Below, piece after piece: positions 55,234 to 64,000 of a DNA stretch of 64,000 nucleotides. Numbering within the stretch: position 1 is the first letter of the stretch; each line of letters begins with the position of its first letter. Source of the stretch: Halanaerobium kushneri (GTDB taxonomy: Bacteria > Bacillota > Halanaerobiia > Halanaerobiales > Halanaerobiaceae); contig NZ_FTNC01000007.1 of NCBI RefSeq assembly GCF_900156285.1, forward strand, positions 62,001 through 126,000. Reading direction: 5' to 3'. The notes below the pieces were generated by a model. The model did not search any database. It saw nothing but the letters and a program-made list of their open reading frames with translations, and was not told the origin of the DNA. The translations under genes and the position numbers were made by a program.

Positions 55234-56082
55234 ATGAATTTCCAGGAAATTATTTTTTCGTTGGATAGATTTTGGAGTGATCAGGGGTGTGTTATTGAAC
55301 AGCCATACGATATAGAGGTGGGAGCAGGGACAATGAGCCCTTCTACCTTTTTGCGTTCCCTGGGTGAGGAGGGTTGGGATACTGCTTATGTTCAGCCCTG
55401 TCGGCGTCCTACTGATGGTCGTTATGGTGATAATCCGTATCGACTGCAGAGATATTTTCAGTATCAGGTAATTATGAAACCTTCCCCTGATAATATTCAA
55501 GAAATTTACTTAGATAGTCTGCGTGCTCTGGGGATTGAACCTGAAAAGCATGATATTCGTTTTGTAGAGGATAACTGGGAATCTCCCACTTTGGGAGCCT
55601 GGGGTCTTGGCTGGGAAGTCTGGTTGGATGGGATGGAAATCACCCAGTTTACCTATTTCCAGCAGGTTGGGGGATTTAAAGCAGATCCCGTGACAGTAGA
55701 AATAACATATGGATTGGAAAGAATAGCTATGTATTTACAGGAAGTAGAAAATGTATATGATTTAACCTGGGTAGAAGGTGTTAAATATCATGATATTTAT
55801 CATCAAAATGAGGTTGAACAGTCTAAGTATAATTTTGAAGTGGCAGATATTGACCACTTATTTAAATTATTTGATATTTACGAGGCAGAAGCAGAAAATT
55901 CACTGGCAGCCGAACTACCCTTAGCTGCTTATGATTATACTTTGAAATGTTCCCACGCTTTTAATCTTCTGGATGCCAGAGGAGCAATTAGTGTAACAGA
56001 GAGAACTAGATTTATCAAGCGAGTTAGAAAACTGGCTCATCAATGTGCGGCCAGTTATTTAAACTCAGGAGAGCAGGAGTGA
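55234..56082 (+). CDS. glyQ: Glycyl-tRNA synthetase alpha subunit
   Basis: Class II catalytic subunit of 282 residues in the alpha2-beta2 enzyme. Family segments are [49 protein letters not shown] and [16 protein letters not shown] 55234 is the family start, with GAGAGGAAG upstream; an upstream frame extension is not conserved. No glycine T-box or riboswitch fits in the 80 bases before it. Confidence 0.96.
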   Translation: MNFQEIIFSLDRFWSDQGCVIEQPYDIEVGAGTMSPSTFLRSLGEEGWDTAYVQPCRRPTDGRYGDNPYRLQRYFQYQVIMKPSPDNIQEIYLDSLRALGIEPEKHDIRFVEDNWESPTLGAWGLGWEVWLDGMEITQFTYFQQVGGFKADPVTVEITYGLERIAMYLQEVENVYDLTWVEGVKYHDIYHQNEVEQSKYNFEVADIDHLFKLFDIYEAEAENSLAAELPLAAYDYTLKCSHAFNLLDARGAISVTERTRFIKRVRKLAHQCAASYLNSGEQE

Positions 56083-56087
56083 TAATG

Positions 56088-58151
56088 ATGGCAAAAAATT
56101 TAATTTTTGAAATTGGAACTGAAGAAATGCCAGCTGCTTCCATGCAGAGATTTAGAGAAGATTATTTAAAAACAGCAGCTGCTATTTTTGATAATAATAA
56201 TTTAGAATATGATAAAATGAATGTTTATTCTACCCCAAGAAGACTTGTGCTTGCTGTTGATGCTTTAGCGGAAGAGCAGGAAGATCAGCGGGATATTGTT
56301 CGTGGTCCGGCAGTAAATATTGCTTTTGATGATGATGGGAATCCTACCAGAGCCGGTGAAGGATTTGCTCGAGGACAGGGAGTAGCTGTAGAGGACCTGG
56401 TAGAGAAAGATGGTTATCTTTATGCTGAAAAAGTAGAAAAAGGTGAAAAGACAGCAGTTATTTTAGCTAATATCTTAGAAAAGATTGTGGATCAGGTACC
56501 TCTACCAAAGGCAATGCGCTGGGGCAGTATTCAGATGGAGTTTATCCGCCCGATTAAATGGTTATTAGTTTTATTTGGCAATCAAAAACTTGATCTTGAG
56601 CTAGCAGGTGTCAAAAGTGCCAATTATAGTATAGGACACCGTTTTTTGAGTGAGGGAAAGGTAGAGATCAATTCTGCTGAAGATTATTTTTCTGCTTTAG
56701 AATCTGCATCAATTATTGTTAAACAGGACAGGAGAAAAGAATTAATTAAGAAACAGATTTCAAATCTTAATCTAACTGCACAGGCAGTTATCAAAGATTC
56801 TTTGCTGGCTGAGGTTATTGATTTAATAGAGTTTCCAACAGCATTTAAAGGAACTTTTGCTGAAGAATATTTAGAACTGCCGGCTGAAGTTTTAATTACT
56901 GCTATGGAGAAACACCAGCGTTATTTTCCGGTGATGACTGAAGATAATAAACTGCAGGCCCAATTTATTGGTGTTCGTGACGGGGGAAAAGAATATCTTG
57001 ATGAGGTAATTTCTGGTAATGAAATGGTCTTAAAAGGTAGACTTGATGATGCTCAATTCTTCTTTGCTGAAGATCAGAAATATGGTTTTTTAAATAGAAG
57101 TAAGGATATTAAAGATATTGTTTTTCAGAAAGATATAGGTAGTGTTTATAAAAAAGTGGAAAAACTGCAGCAGATTACAGCCAGGCTGGCTGAACTTTTA
57201 AATTATAATAAGGATCAAAAAGAAATGACAGTAAGAGCAGCTGAAATTTGCAAAAATGATCTTGCTACAGAAATGGTAAATGAATTTGCCAATCTTCAGG
57301 GATTAATGGGAAAAGAATATGCTCTTTTAGAAGGTGAAAATAAAGAAACAGCAGAAGCTATTTTTGAACATTATTTGCCGAGATTTGCTGGAGATAAATT
57401 ACCAGAGACAAAAAGTGGAACTGTACTTGCTATGGCAGAAAAATTATTTAATTTAAGCAGTCATTTTCTTTTAGGTAATATTCCGAGTGGATCTCAGGAT
57501 CCTTTTGCTCTAAGAAGACAGGCTACAGGGCTTTTAAGAATTATTTTATCCAGGGATCTGGCAATTAATATTGAAGAAATAATTAAGTTTTCAATGGATA
57601 TAGTTGCTATAAATCCTGATAATATTGATTCTGCAATTTTAGAATTAAAGGAATTTATTAAGCAGAGATTAGAAAATCTGCTGACTGAAGAAGATGTTAG
57701 ATATGATATTATCAACGCAGTAATTGATATTAATGATCAAAACTTACTTGATCTTTATCAGCGAGCTCATAAATTAATGGAATTTAGATCTGAAAACCCT
57801 GATTTATTTGTTGATTTAATTCGCGGGCTGGTTCGAGCTAAAAATATCAGTGATAAAGCTGAAAATAAAATGGAGATAAATGCAGGATTATTAGTTGAAG
57901 AAGAAGAAAAAGAACTATATAAAGCATTTAATCAGAGGAAAGCAAATATAAATCAATATTTTACTTCTGGTCAGTATCAAAAAGGATTTTATCTACTGGT
58001 CGAATTAAAGAAATATATTGATGCTTTTCTGGATAATGTAATGGTTATGGTTGATGACATTGAATTAAAAAATAATCGACTGGCCTTATTAGCTCACATC
58101 GCAGTCTTAATGTCCGAGGTAATGGATATCGAAAAAATAGCTCTAGACTAA
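56088..58151 (+). CDS. glyS: Glycyl-tRNA synthetase beta subunit
   Basis: 687 residues with the family start NLIFEIGTEEMPA and MRWGSIQMEFIRPIKWLL, a middle HD-like region, and a C-terminal anticodon-binding (DALR-type) domain. AGGAGTG overlaps the glyQ stop; ATG 56088 or 56085 may be used. It pairs with glyQ. Confidence 0.96.
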   Translation: MAKNLIFEIGTEEMPAASMQRFREDYLKTAAAIFDNNNLEYDKMNVYSTPRRLVLAVDALAEEQEDQRDIVRGPAVNIAFDDDGNPTRAGEGFARGQGVAVEDLVEKDGYLYAEKVEKGEKTAVILANILEKIVDQVPLPKAMRWGSIQMEFIRPIKWLLVLFGNQKLDLELAGVKSANYSIGHRFLSEGKVEINSAEDYFSALESASIIVKQDRRKELIKKQISNLNLTAQAVIKDSLLAEVIDLIEFPTAFKGTFAEEYLELPAEVLITAMEKHQRYFPVMTEDNKLQAQFIGVRDGGKEYLDEVISGNEMVLKGRLDDAQFFFAEDQKYGFLNRSKDIKDIVFQKDIGSVYKKVEKLQQITARLAELLNYNKDQKEMTVRAAEICKNDLATEMVNEFANLQGLMGKEYALLEGENKETAEAIFEHYLPRFAGDKLPETKSGTVLAMAEKLFNLSSHFLLGNIPSGSQDPFALRRQATGLLRIILSRDLAINIEEIIKFSMDIVAINPDNIDSAILELKEFIKQRLENLLTEEDVRYDIINAVIDINDQNLLDLYQRAHKLMEFRSENPDLFVDLIRGLVRAKNISDKAENKMEINAGLLVEEEEKELYKAFNQRKANINQYFTSGQYQKGFYLLVELKKYIDAFLDNVMVMVDDIELKNNRLALLAHIAVLMSEVMDIEKIALD

Positions 58152-58173
58152 CAATAAACCGGGGTGAGAAATT

Positions 58174-58980
58174 ATGAGTGAAAAAAAATTGATTGCTTAT
58201 GCAGTGTCAGATTCAACCGGTAAAACAGCCAAACATTTAATGGAGTCAGCAGTAGGACAATTTCCTGACTCTGATGTAAAAATCAGGTCATTTTCTTTTG
58301 TGCGTTCTCTGGAAAGAATTGACGAGATTATAGAAAAGGCGAAAGCAGATAATGCAATTATTGCCTATACTTTTGTTAAAACAGAGATGAGAAAACATTT
58401 AAATATGCTGGCAGAAAAAAATAATCTGGAATATATTGATATGATGGACCAGCCTCTAAATATGGTAGCGGGAAGACTGGGGGTTGAGCCAAGAGAGGAA
58501 TTTGCGCTTAAATATAAATTGGATGAAGAATATTTTAAAAGAATTGAAGCAATGGAGTTTACTCTCCGATTCGATGATTTAAATGAGTCCAAAGGGATTG
58601 CAGAAGCTGATATTGTTTTAGTAGGAGTATCCAGAACCTCTAAAACACCTCTTTCTGTTCATCTTTCATATTTAGGTTATAAAACTGCCAATGTGCCGCT
58701 GGTACCTGAGGTAGATGTCCACCCCTCTGTTTTAGAAAATAAAGATAACAAGGTAGTTGGACTGACTATAGATCCTGAATTATTAAATGATATCAGGATA
58801 GAAAGATTAAAAAAGATGGGACTTGGTGATGATGCAACCTATGCAGCTAAAGAAAGAATAAATCAGGAATTCGAATATGCTGATTCTATTATGGAAGAAA
58901 TAGGCTGTCCCATAATTGATGTTACGGATAAAACGATAGAAGAAACTGCTGTTGAGGTTCTTTCATATTTTAATGATTAG
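58174..58980 (+). CDS. Pyruvate, phosphate dikinase regulatory protein
   Basis: 268-residue bifunctional kinase/pyrophosphorylase that switches PPDK off (ADP-dependent phosphorylation) and on (phosphate-dependent removal). The P-loop GVSRTSKT is at 151-158 and the N-terminal AVSDSTGKTA is typical of the DUF299 family. GGGGTGAG precedes the ATG. PPDK itself is not in the window. Confidence 0.93.
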   Translation: MSEKKLIAYAVSDSTGKTAKHLMESAVGQFPDSDVKIRSFSFVRSLERIDEIIEKAKADNAIIAYTFVKTEMRKHLNMLAEKNNLEYIDMMDQPLNMVAGRLGVEPREEFALKYKLDEEYFKRIEAMEFTLRFDDLNESKGIAEADIVLVGVSRTSKTPLSVHLSYLGYKTANVPLVPEVDVHPSVLENKDNKVVGLTIDPELLNDIRIERLKKMGLGDDATYAAKERINQEFEYADSIMEEIGCPIIDVTDKTIEETAVEVLSYFND

Positions 58981-58991
58981 GAGCTGATACT

Positions 58992-60005
58992 ATGTTTTCC
59001 AGAGTTGAACAGCTGGCATGGGAAAGAGAAAAACTTTCGGATTTTGCCTGTTTGAGTTCCGAGAGTAGAGGACGAATAAAACCAGAATCTGATTCTGATA
59101 TTCGCACGATATTTCAGCATGATCGTGATAGAATTATTCATTCTAAAGCCTTTAGAAGACTTAAACATAAAACACAGGTTTTTATTGCTCCCGAAGGAGA
59201 TCACTATCGAACTCGACTTACTCACACTCTGGAAGTGTCTCAGATTGCTCGTACGATAGCAAGAGCTCTTAAATTAAATGAAGATTTAGTAGAAGCAATT
59301 GCTCTGGGACATGACCTGGGGCATACTCCATTTGGCCATGCTGGTGAAGCAGCTCTTTCGGAAATCACTGGAGCAGACTTTAAACATAACCTTCAAAGTT
59401 TAAGAGTTGTGGATCTGATAGAAAAAAGAAGTAGTGGCAGCAGGGGACTTAACTTAAGTGTTGAGGTTAGAGATGGTATTTTAAATCATACAGGTGCTAA
59501 TAAACCTTTAACTCTTGAGGGAGAGATTGTCAGAATTGCTGATCGAGTTGCCTATATTAATCATGACATTGATGATGCTTTAAGAGCGGGTATTATTGCT
59601 GATTCTGATTTACCCGCTAAGGCAATTTCTATTCTGGGCAATACTCATTCTGAGAGAATCGATGTAATGGTGAGAGATTTAATAAATTCCAGCTGGCAGC
59701 ATGGCGAAATAAGACGTTCAGCTGAAGTTAAAGCTGCGACCAAAGAATTAAGAAGTTTTCTTTTTGAAAATGTTTATATTGGTTCTGAAGGTAAAAGTGA
59801 AGAGGGTAAAGCAAAAAGACTTTTAAAATTACTTTATGAATTTTTTATGGAGAATATTGATTATATTCCTGATGAATATTTAGAGTTTGAAAAGAATTAC
59901 AAACAGGCAGTAATTGACTATATTGCGGGCATGACAGATCGTTATGCTATTAATCTGGGTAGAAAATATTTTATTCCTACTCCGTGGTTCGACAAAAATC
60001 GATAA
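58992..60005 (+). CDS. dGTPase-like HD phosphohydrolase
   Basis: 337 residues. HD-domain metal ligands are visible as H78 (RTRLTHTLEVSQIA), H107-D108 (LGHDLGHTPFGHAGE) and a later D in ADRVAYINHDIDDA. The family hydrolyses dNTPs to nucleosides and triphosphate. The start with FSRVEQLAWEREKLSDFACLSSESRGR is normal for the short Firmicutes subgroup. It sits ahead of dnaG as in other Clostridia-like genomes. Confidence 0.92.
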   Translation: MFSRVEQLAWEREKLSDFACLSSESRGRIKPESDSDIRTIFQHDRDRIIHSKAFRRLKHKTQVFIAPEGDHYRTRLTHTLEVSQIARTIARALKLNEDLVEAIALGHDLGHTPFGHAGEAALSEITGADFKHNLQSLRVVDLIEKRSSGSRGLNLSVEVRDGILNHTGANKPLTLEGEIVRIADRVAYINHDIDDALRAGIIADSDLPAKAISILGNTHSERIDVMVRDLINSSWQHGEIRRSAEVKAATKELRSFLFENVYIGSEGKSEEGKAKRLLKLLYEFFMENIDYIPDEYLEFEKNYKQAVIDYIAGMTDRYAINLGRKYFIPTPWFDKNR

Positions 60006-60112
60006 ACTTTTAGTTATTAATATAAATAAATGCAGGATTAATAATCTTTTTAGAGAAATATTATTACAGCGGTAAAATACTTTTTTAACTTGAAATAATA
60101 ATTAAGGTCAGG

Positions 60113-61921
60113 GTGGATAAATTGACCAGATATTCCGATGAATTTATTAATGAATTAAAAGAAAGTGTTAATTTAGTAGATTTGGTTTCTGATTATCTTG
60201 AATTAAAAAAATCAGGAAATAGATATAAGGGTCTATGCCCTTTTCACAGTGAAAAAACCCCATCATTTTTTGTTAATCCTGATAATAATTTTTACCACTG
60301 TTTTGGCTGTGGAGCTGGTGGAGATGCAATAAATTTTGTGATGGAAATTGAAAATCTTACCTTTGTTGAATCAGTGAAAATGCTCACTGAGAGGACTGGA
60401 ATGGAACTTCCTGATCTCAGCAACCAGCAGCGACAGCGTTATAAAGAACGTGAACAGTTATTTTCTTTAAATAAATTAGCAGCCAGGTTTTATAATTATT
60501 TATTGACTGAAACTGAGATGGGAAGGGATGCCCTGAATTATCTAAAGGAAAGAGGTTTTGGAGAGTCAGAAATTGAAGAATTTAAGCTTGGTTATGCAGC
60601 TGATGAATGGCAGCTTTTATTAAATTTTTTACAAAAAAAGGGGTTCGGTATTAATTTAATTAATAAAGCTGGTTTGATCAGTGAAGGGAAAAATAATTCT
60701 TATTATGATAAGTTTAGAAACCGAGTTATGTTTCCTATATTTAATAATCGAGGGGAAGTAATTGCATTTGGAGGTAGGATTTTGGAGACTGAGGATGGTT
60801 ATGGTCCTAAATATCTTAATTCTCCCGAAACTCAAATTTTTAGTAAAAAGAAAAATTTATATGGTTTACATCTTGCTAAAGAAACTATTCGTAAAAAAAA
60901 TAGCTGTATTATTATGGAAGGTTATACTGATGTCATTCAGGCTCATAAAAATGGATTTAATAATTCTATCGCTTCTCTAGGCACAGCTTTTACTGAAGAG
61001 CAGGCAAAATTAATCCATAGATATGCCGAAAACGCTTATATAGCTTATGATGCAGATACAGCCGGTAATAAAGCAACTTTAAGAGGGCTTGATATATTGA
61101 GTGGAACAGGAATCAATGTCAAAGTTATTCAGTTAGCCGAAGGTAGTGATCCAGACCAACTATTAAAAAATGAAGGCAAAGAAAGCTTTGATAAATTAAT
61201 AGAAGAAGCTGTAAATTTAATTGATTTTAAAATTAATATGATTGTTAAGAATAAAAATCTTAATGATCCAGGAGTGCGAAAAAAAGTTTTGAAGTCAATT
61301 GTTAAACTTTTGAGTGAGGTTAGTGATAATCTGGAAAGAGAAATTTATATTGAAAGGGCTGCTGCTAAAACAGATTTCAAGGCAGAAGTGCTGGCCGATG
61401 AAGTGGAAAAAGAATTTCAGAGAAATAAAAGCAGGAATTATCAAAGAAATAGAGAAAAACAAAATAAGCAAACAGAAAAATCATTTGACTTATACTCACA
61501 ATTATCGTATTATCAAAAAGTTGAGGAAGAAATTCTGGCTCATTTTATTAGTAATCCTGGTTTAAGAGAACAGATTACAGCCAGACTTTCTAAAAATGAT
61601 TTTAATGGTAGAACTTCTCAACTTGCGGAACGTTTATTTAGGGGTAGTGTGATCAGCAATTCAGTTAAAATTGATAAAATAAAAAATGAGTTAGGAGATG
61701 AACTTTTATCTTACTGGTCAGAAATTCTGGTTAAACAGGATAATTCTTTAACTAAAGAACACATTTTAGAACTGGCTGAATATTTAAGTTCTAAAAGAAT
61801 AGCCAGCAACAAAAAAAAGCTGTGCAATTTACTCAGTAGAAGAGAACTAAGTTTAAATAAATTAAATCGCATTTTATTAACATTTTATAGTTTGAATTAT
61901 AATATTGAAAGGAGGGACTAA
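60113..61921 (+). CDS. dnaG: DNA primase
   Basis: 602-residue RNA primer synthase. The N-terminal zinc site has C42, H45, C63 and C66 ([26 protein letters not shown]). The TOPRIM core has [16 protein letters not shown] and [17 protein letters not shown]-terminal DnaB-binding helical part follows. Start GTG 60113 or TTG 60122 are both plausible. It overlaps the rpoD ribosome site by its last codons. Confidence 0.96.
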   Translation: MDKLTRYSDEFINELKESVNLVDLVSDYLELKKSGNRYKGLCPFHSEKTPSFFVNPDNNFYHCFGCGAGGDAINFVMEIENLTFVESVKMLTERTGMELPDLSNQQRQRYKEREQLFSLNKLAARFYNYLLTETEMGRDALNYLKERGFGESEIEEFKLGYAADEWQLLLNFLQKKGFGINLINKAGLISEGKNNSYYDKFRNRVMFPIFNNRGEVIAFGGRILETEDGYGPKYLNSPETQIFSKKKNLYGLHLAKETIRKKNSCIIMEGYTDVIQAHKNGFNNSIASLGTAFTEEQAKLIHRYAENAYIAYDADTAGNKATLRGLDILSGTGINVKVIQLAEGSDPDQLLKNEGKESFDKLIEEAVNLIDFKINMIVKNKNLNDPGVRKKVLKSIVKLLSEVSDNLEREIYIERAAAKTDFKAEVLADEVEKEFQRNKSRNYQRNREKQNKQTEKSFDLYSQLSYYQKVEEEILAHFISNPGLREQITARLSKNDFNGRTSQLAERLFRGSVISNSVKIDKIKNELGDELLSYWSEILVKQDNSLTKEHILELAEYLSSKRIASNKKKLCNLLSRRELSLNKLNRILLTFYSLNYNIERRD

Positions 61922-61922
61922 A

Positions 61923-63014
61923 GTGGCTGAAAAAGATATGAGTCCTGCCAAAATAGATGAAGTTAAGAATCTTGTCAATCGTGGAAAAAAAGAAGGGGAA
62001 TTAACTTATGAAGAAATTATGGATGCCCTGGAGGATATTGATTTAGATTCTGAAGATATAGAGAAAATCTATGATATATTCAGTGAAATGAATATTGAAA
62101 TAGTTAATTCTAAATTAGAAGATGAAGAGGATGAAGATGACGAAGATGAAAATAGTGGTCTTGATCTGAGTGTTCCTAAGGGTGTTGGTATAGATGATCC
62201 TGTTCGAATGTATTTAAAAGAGATTGGTAAAGTGGATCTTTTAACAGCAGATGAAGAGGTGGAACTTGCCAAAAGAATGGAACAGGGGGATGAATGGGCT
62301 AAACAGCAACTTGTTGAAGCAAATTTGAGGCTTGTGGTGAGTATTGCCAAAAAATATGTTGGTCGCGGAATGCTTTTTCTTGATTTAATTCAAGAAGGTA
62401 ATATGGGACTAATGAAAGCAGTAGAAAAATTTGATTATACCAAAGGTTATAAGTTTAGTACCTATGCTACCTGGTGGATCAGACAAGCTATTACTCGTTC
62501 TATAGCTGATCAGGCCAGAACAATTAGAGTTCCAGTCCATATGGTTGAAACTATTAATAAACTGATCAGAGTTTCAAGACAGCTTCTACAGGAAAAGGGA
62601 AGAGAACCCAAGGCGGAAGAAATTGGTGAAGAGATGGATATCTCCGCTGAAAAGGTAAGAGAAATTATGAAAATTGCACAGGAACCTGTTTCGCTTGAGA
62701 CTCCCATCGGAGAGGAAGAAGACAGTCACCTTGGTGATTTTATTGAAGATGAGGATTCTCCTGCTCCTGCATCAGCGGCATCATATATATTGCTTAAAGA
62801 ACAGTTAGATGGAGTTTTGGATACTCTTACTGATAGAGAAAAGAGAGTACTTGAACTTAGATTTGGAATTGAAGATGGTCGACCAAGAACTCTGGAAGAA
62901 GTGGGAAAAGAATTTGGAGTTACCAGGGAAAGAATTCGACAGATTGAAGCTAAAGCACTGCGGAAATTAAGACATCCCAGCCGCAGTAAAAAGTTGAAGG
63001 ATTACCTGGAATAA
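61923..63014 (+). CDS. rpoD: RNA polymerase primary sigma factor
   Basis: 363-residue housekeeping sigma (SigA). Region 1.1 begins the protein, followed by a strongly acidic run (about 65-80). Regions 1.2-2.4 include [50 protein letters not shown] and [13 protein letters not shown]; regions 3 and 4 include [25 protein letters not shown] 61923 follows AAGGAGGG. No rpsU is attached to this dnaG-rpoD pair. No clear terminator follows. Confidence 0.97.
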   Translation: MAEKDMSPAKIDEVKNLVNRGKKEGELTYEEIMDALEDIDLDSEDIEKIYDIFSEMNIEIVNSKLEDEEDEDDEDENSGLDLSVPKGVGIDDPVRMYLKEIGKVDLLTADEEVELAKRMEQGDEWAKQQLVEANLRLVVSIAKKYVGRGMLFLDLIQEGNMGLMKAVEKFDYTKGYKFSTYATWWIRQAITRSIADQARTIRVPVHMVETINKLIRVSRQLLQEKGREPKAEEIGEEMDISAEKVREIMKIAQEPVSLETPIGEEEDSHLGDFIEDEDSPAPASAASYILLKEQLDGVLDTLTDREKRVLELRFGIEDGRPRTLEEVGKEFGVTRERIRQIEAKALRKLRHPSRSKKLKDYLE

Positions 63015-63098
63015 AGAGTATGAATGGGGAATTGGAAGTATTTATGAGATATTACAATATTATCATTAATATTTCGGAGATTAATTGCAAATTTACTC

Positions 63099-63127
63099 TT
63101 GACCTGGACTGATTTCTATCATATAAT
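63099..63127 (+). promoter_or_regulatory. Promoter of tRNA-Met
   Basis: TTGACC (63099-63104), a 17-base spacer and a perfect TATAAT (63122-63127), about 40 bases ahead of the tRNA. Confidence 0.8.
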
Positions 63128-63167
63128 TATTCTTGTCGTCACAAATAATAGATTTGTTTTTTGCAGC

Positions 63168-63244
63168 GGGCCCATAGCTCAGCTGGTCAGAGCAACCGGC
63201 TCATAACCGGTTGGTCCCAGGTTCGAATCCTGGTGGGCCCACCA
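63168..63244 (+). tRNA. tRNA with CAT anticodon, probably elongator tRNA-Met
   Basis: 77 bases with acceptor GGGCCCA/TGGGCCC, anticodon stem CCGG/CCGG around CTCATAA, T-stem CCAGG/CCTGG, discriminator A and encoded CCA. It pairs fully at position 1, so it is not the initiator. Acceptor and D-arm look like clostridial elongator tRNA-Met, but a lysidine-modified tRNA-Ile2 cannot be fully excluded. Confidence 0.9.
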
Positions 63245-63256
63245 AGGAATATTAAC

Positions 63257-63289
63257 ACCCTGTTCTTTAATTAGAGCAGGGTTTTTTTG
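63257..63289 (+). terminator. Terminator after tRNA-Met
   Basis: ACCCTG pairs with CAGGGT, with TCT/AGA inside, and is followed by seven T residues. Confidence 0.88.
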
Positions 63290-63360
63290 CTTTTAAATAA
63301 TCCGCTAAGATTAATAAATAATAAGTATGCTAATGAGTATCTATTTGAGGAGGTTAAGTT

Positions 63361-64000
63361 ATGGCAAAAGTAGCAGAAGTTGTTCAGTTGGTGGGAGAAC
63401 TTGCTCCCGGTAGATTGGCAGAAGACTGGGATAATGTAGGTCTGCAGGTTGGAGATCTAAACCAGGAAGTAGAAAATGTACTGCTGGCACTTGATTTTAA
63501 TAATGAAATTTTCACTGAAGCTTTAGATAAAAATTGTCAGTTAATTATTACTCATCATCCTTTTATTTTTAACGGGATCAAATCTGTGGATGCCCAGAGT
63601 GAAAGTGGCAAATTAATTTATGGACTGATTAAAAATGATATTTCCTTATTTTCTGCCCATACAAATTTGGATATTGCTGAAGGTGGTTTAAATGATTATC
63701 TGATTAGAAAATTAGATGTGGAGAATATTTCTGTTTTAAAAACAACCAGCAGCCTTAACTATTATAAGCTGGTTACTTTTATTCCTGAAGGCAGCTTTAA
63801 AAATGTACGAGATGCACTTTATGCTGAGGGGGCCGGTAAATATAAAAATTACAGTCACAGTGGTTTTTACCAGCAGGGAAATGGTAATTTTAGACCTTTA
63901 GAAAATTCTGATCCTTATTTGGGGCAGAAAGACTCGCTTAATCAGGTAAATGAATATAGATTTGAAACTATAGTAGCACCTGAAAATTTAGATAAGGTCG
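63361..64000 (+). CDS. Nif3/YqfO-family dinuclear metal protein, partial
   Basis: About 213 residues are visible before the window ends. The N-terminus has EDWDNVGLQVGD and the metal-binding ITHHPFIFNGIK, followed by SAHTNLDIAEGGLND. From about residue 135 the inserted PII-like domain begins (YYKLVTFIPEGSFKNVRDALYAEGAG), typical of the longer YqfO-type members. The function is unknown; it forms hexamers with a dinuclear metal site. GAGGAGG precedes the ATG. It usually follows rpoD in Firmicutes. Confidence 0.92.
   Translation, partial: MAKVAEVVQLVGELAPGRLAEDWDNVGLQVGDLNQEVENVLLALDFNNEIFTEALDKNCQLIITHHPFIFNGIKSVDAQSESGKLIYGLIKNDISLFSAHTNLDIAEGGLNDYLIRKLDVENISVLKTTSSLNYYKLVTFIPEGSFKNVRDALYAEGAGKYKNYSHSGFYQQGNGNFRPLENSDPYLGQKDSLNQVNEYRFETIVAPENLDKV

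Noticed and set aside
62069-62350. Serine-rich minus-strand frame opposite rpoD
   Set aside because: It is the mirror of the acidic GAA/GAT-rich stretch of the sigma factor gene.

Overview
The window is low-GC, AT-rich DNA from a Gram-positive-type (Firmicutes) anaerobe. Gene order and protein style fit the Halanaerobiales (Halanaerobium-like): the lepA-hemW-hrcA-grpE-dnaK-dnaJ, glyQS-ppsR-dgt-dnaG-rpoD and phoH-pgpH-ybeY-dgk clusters, an S-box leader, a T-box leader, a CIRCE operator, a Fur-type box, TTG/GTG starts behind strong GGAGG sites, and many acidic proteins. The taxonomic call is inference from gene content. Nearly every chromosomal gene is on the + strand; the exceptions are a gamma-carbonic anhydrase gene, rpsT and a tRNA-Arg.

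Region 1 (1 to about 4137) is one end of an integrated mobile element next to tRNA-Arg(CCG). It has a rolling-circle HUH replication protein cut by the window edge, a small overlapping ORF, an excisionase-like protein, a divergent control region, a CI/LexA-type repressor without the usual catalytic serine, and a tyrosine integrase whose 3' end faces the tRNA 3' end. The layout (repressor and integrase diverging from xis and rep) resembles the control end of an ICEBs1/Tn916-type element or a small phage-like element. The rest lies to the left, outside the window.

Region 2 (4200 to 31300) is chromosomal. It carries a CDF metal exporter with a 9-codon upstream ORF; an S-box controlled methionine module (metF, a separate MetH reactivation domain, and a MetH lacking that domain); gamma-carbonic anhydrase; nadD-yqeK-LCP-rsfS-leuS; a Fur-box controlled feoA-feoB set followed by a small zinc-ribbon protein and an RseC-like protein; a T-box controlled argF with a GNAT gene; the selenocysteine module selA-selB-tRNA-Sec; a patatin; uridine kinase; comEA-comEC-holA; and rpsT.

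Region 3 (31400 to 64000) is a long run of housekeeping genes: lepA-hemW; the CIRCE/HrcA heat-shock operon; rsmE-mtaB-HIT-yqeY; nfeD-floA and an unknown membrane protein; phoH-pgpH-ybeY-dgk/PAP2-corC; a DUF3048 lipoprotein; cdd-era; deoC; recO; glyQ-glyS; the PPDK regulator; dGTPase-like; dnaG; rpoD; tRNA-Met; and a partial Nif3/YqfO-family gene. Several known post-transcriptional or transcriptional switches (S-box, T-box, CIRCE, Fur box) sit directly ahead of the operons they would be expected to control.

I did not find a clearly new multi-gene system. The parts least explained by known families are the left mobile element (control region, hairpins, serine-less repressor), the uORF ahead of the CDF gene, the GC-rich hairpin at 18924-18956, the small zinc-ribbon protein after feoB, and the unknown protein after floA.
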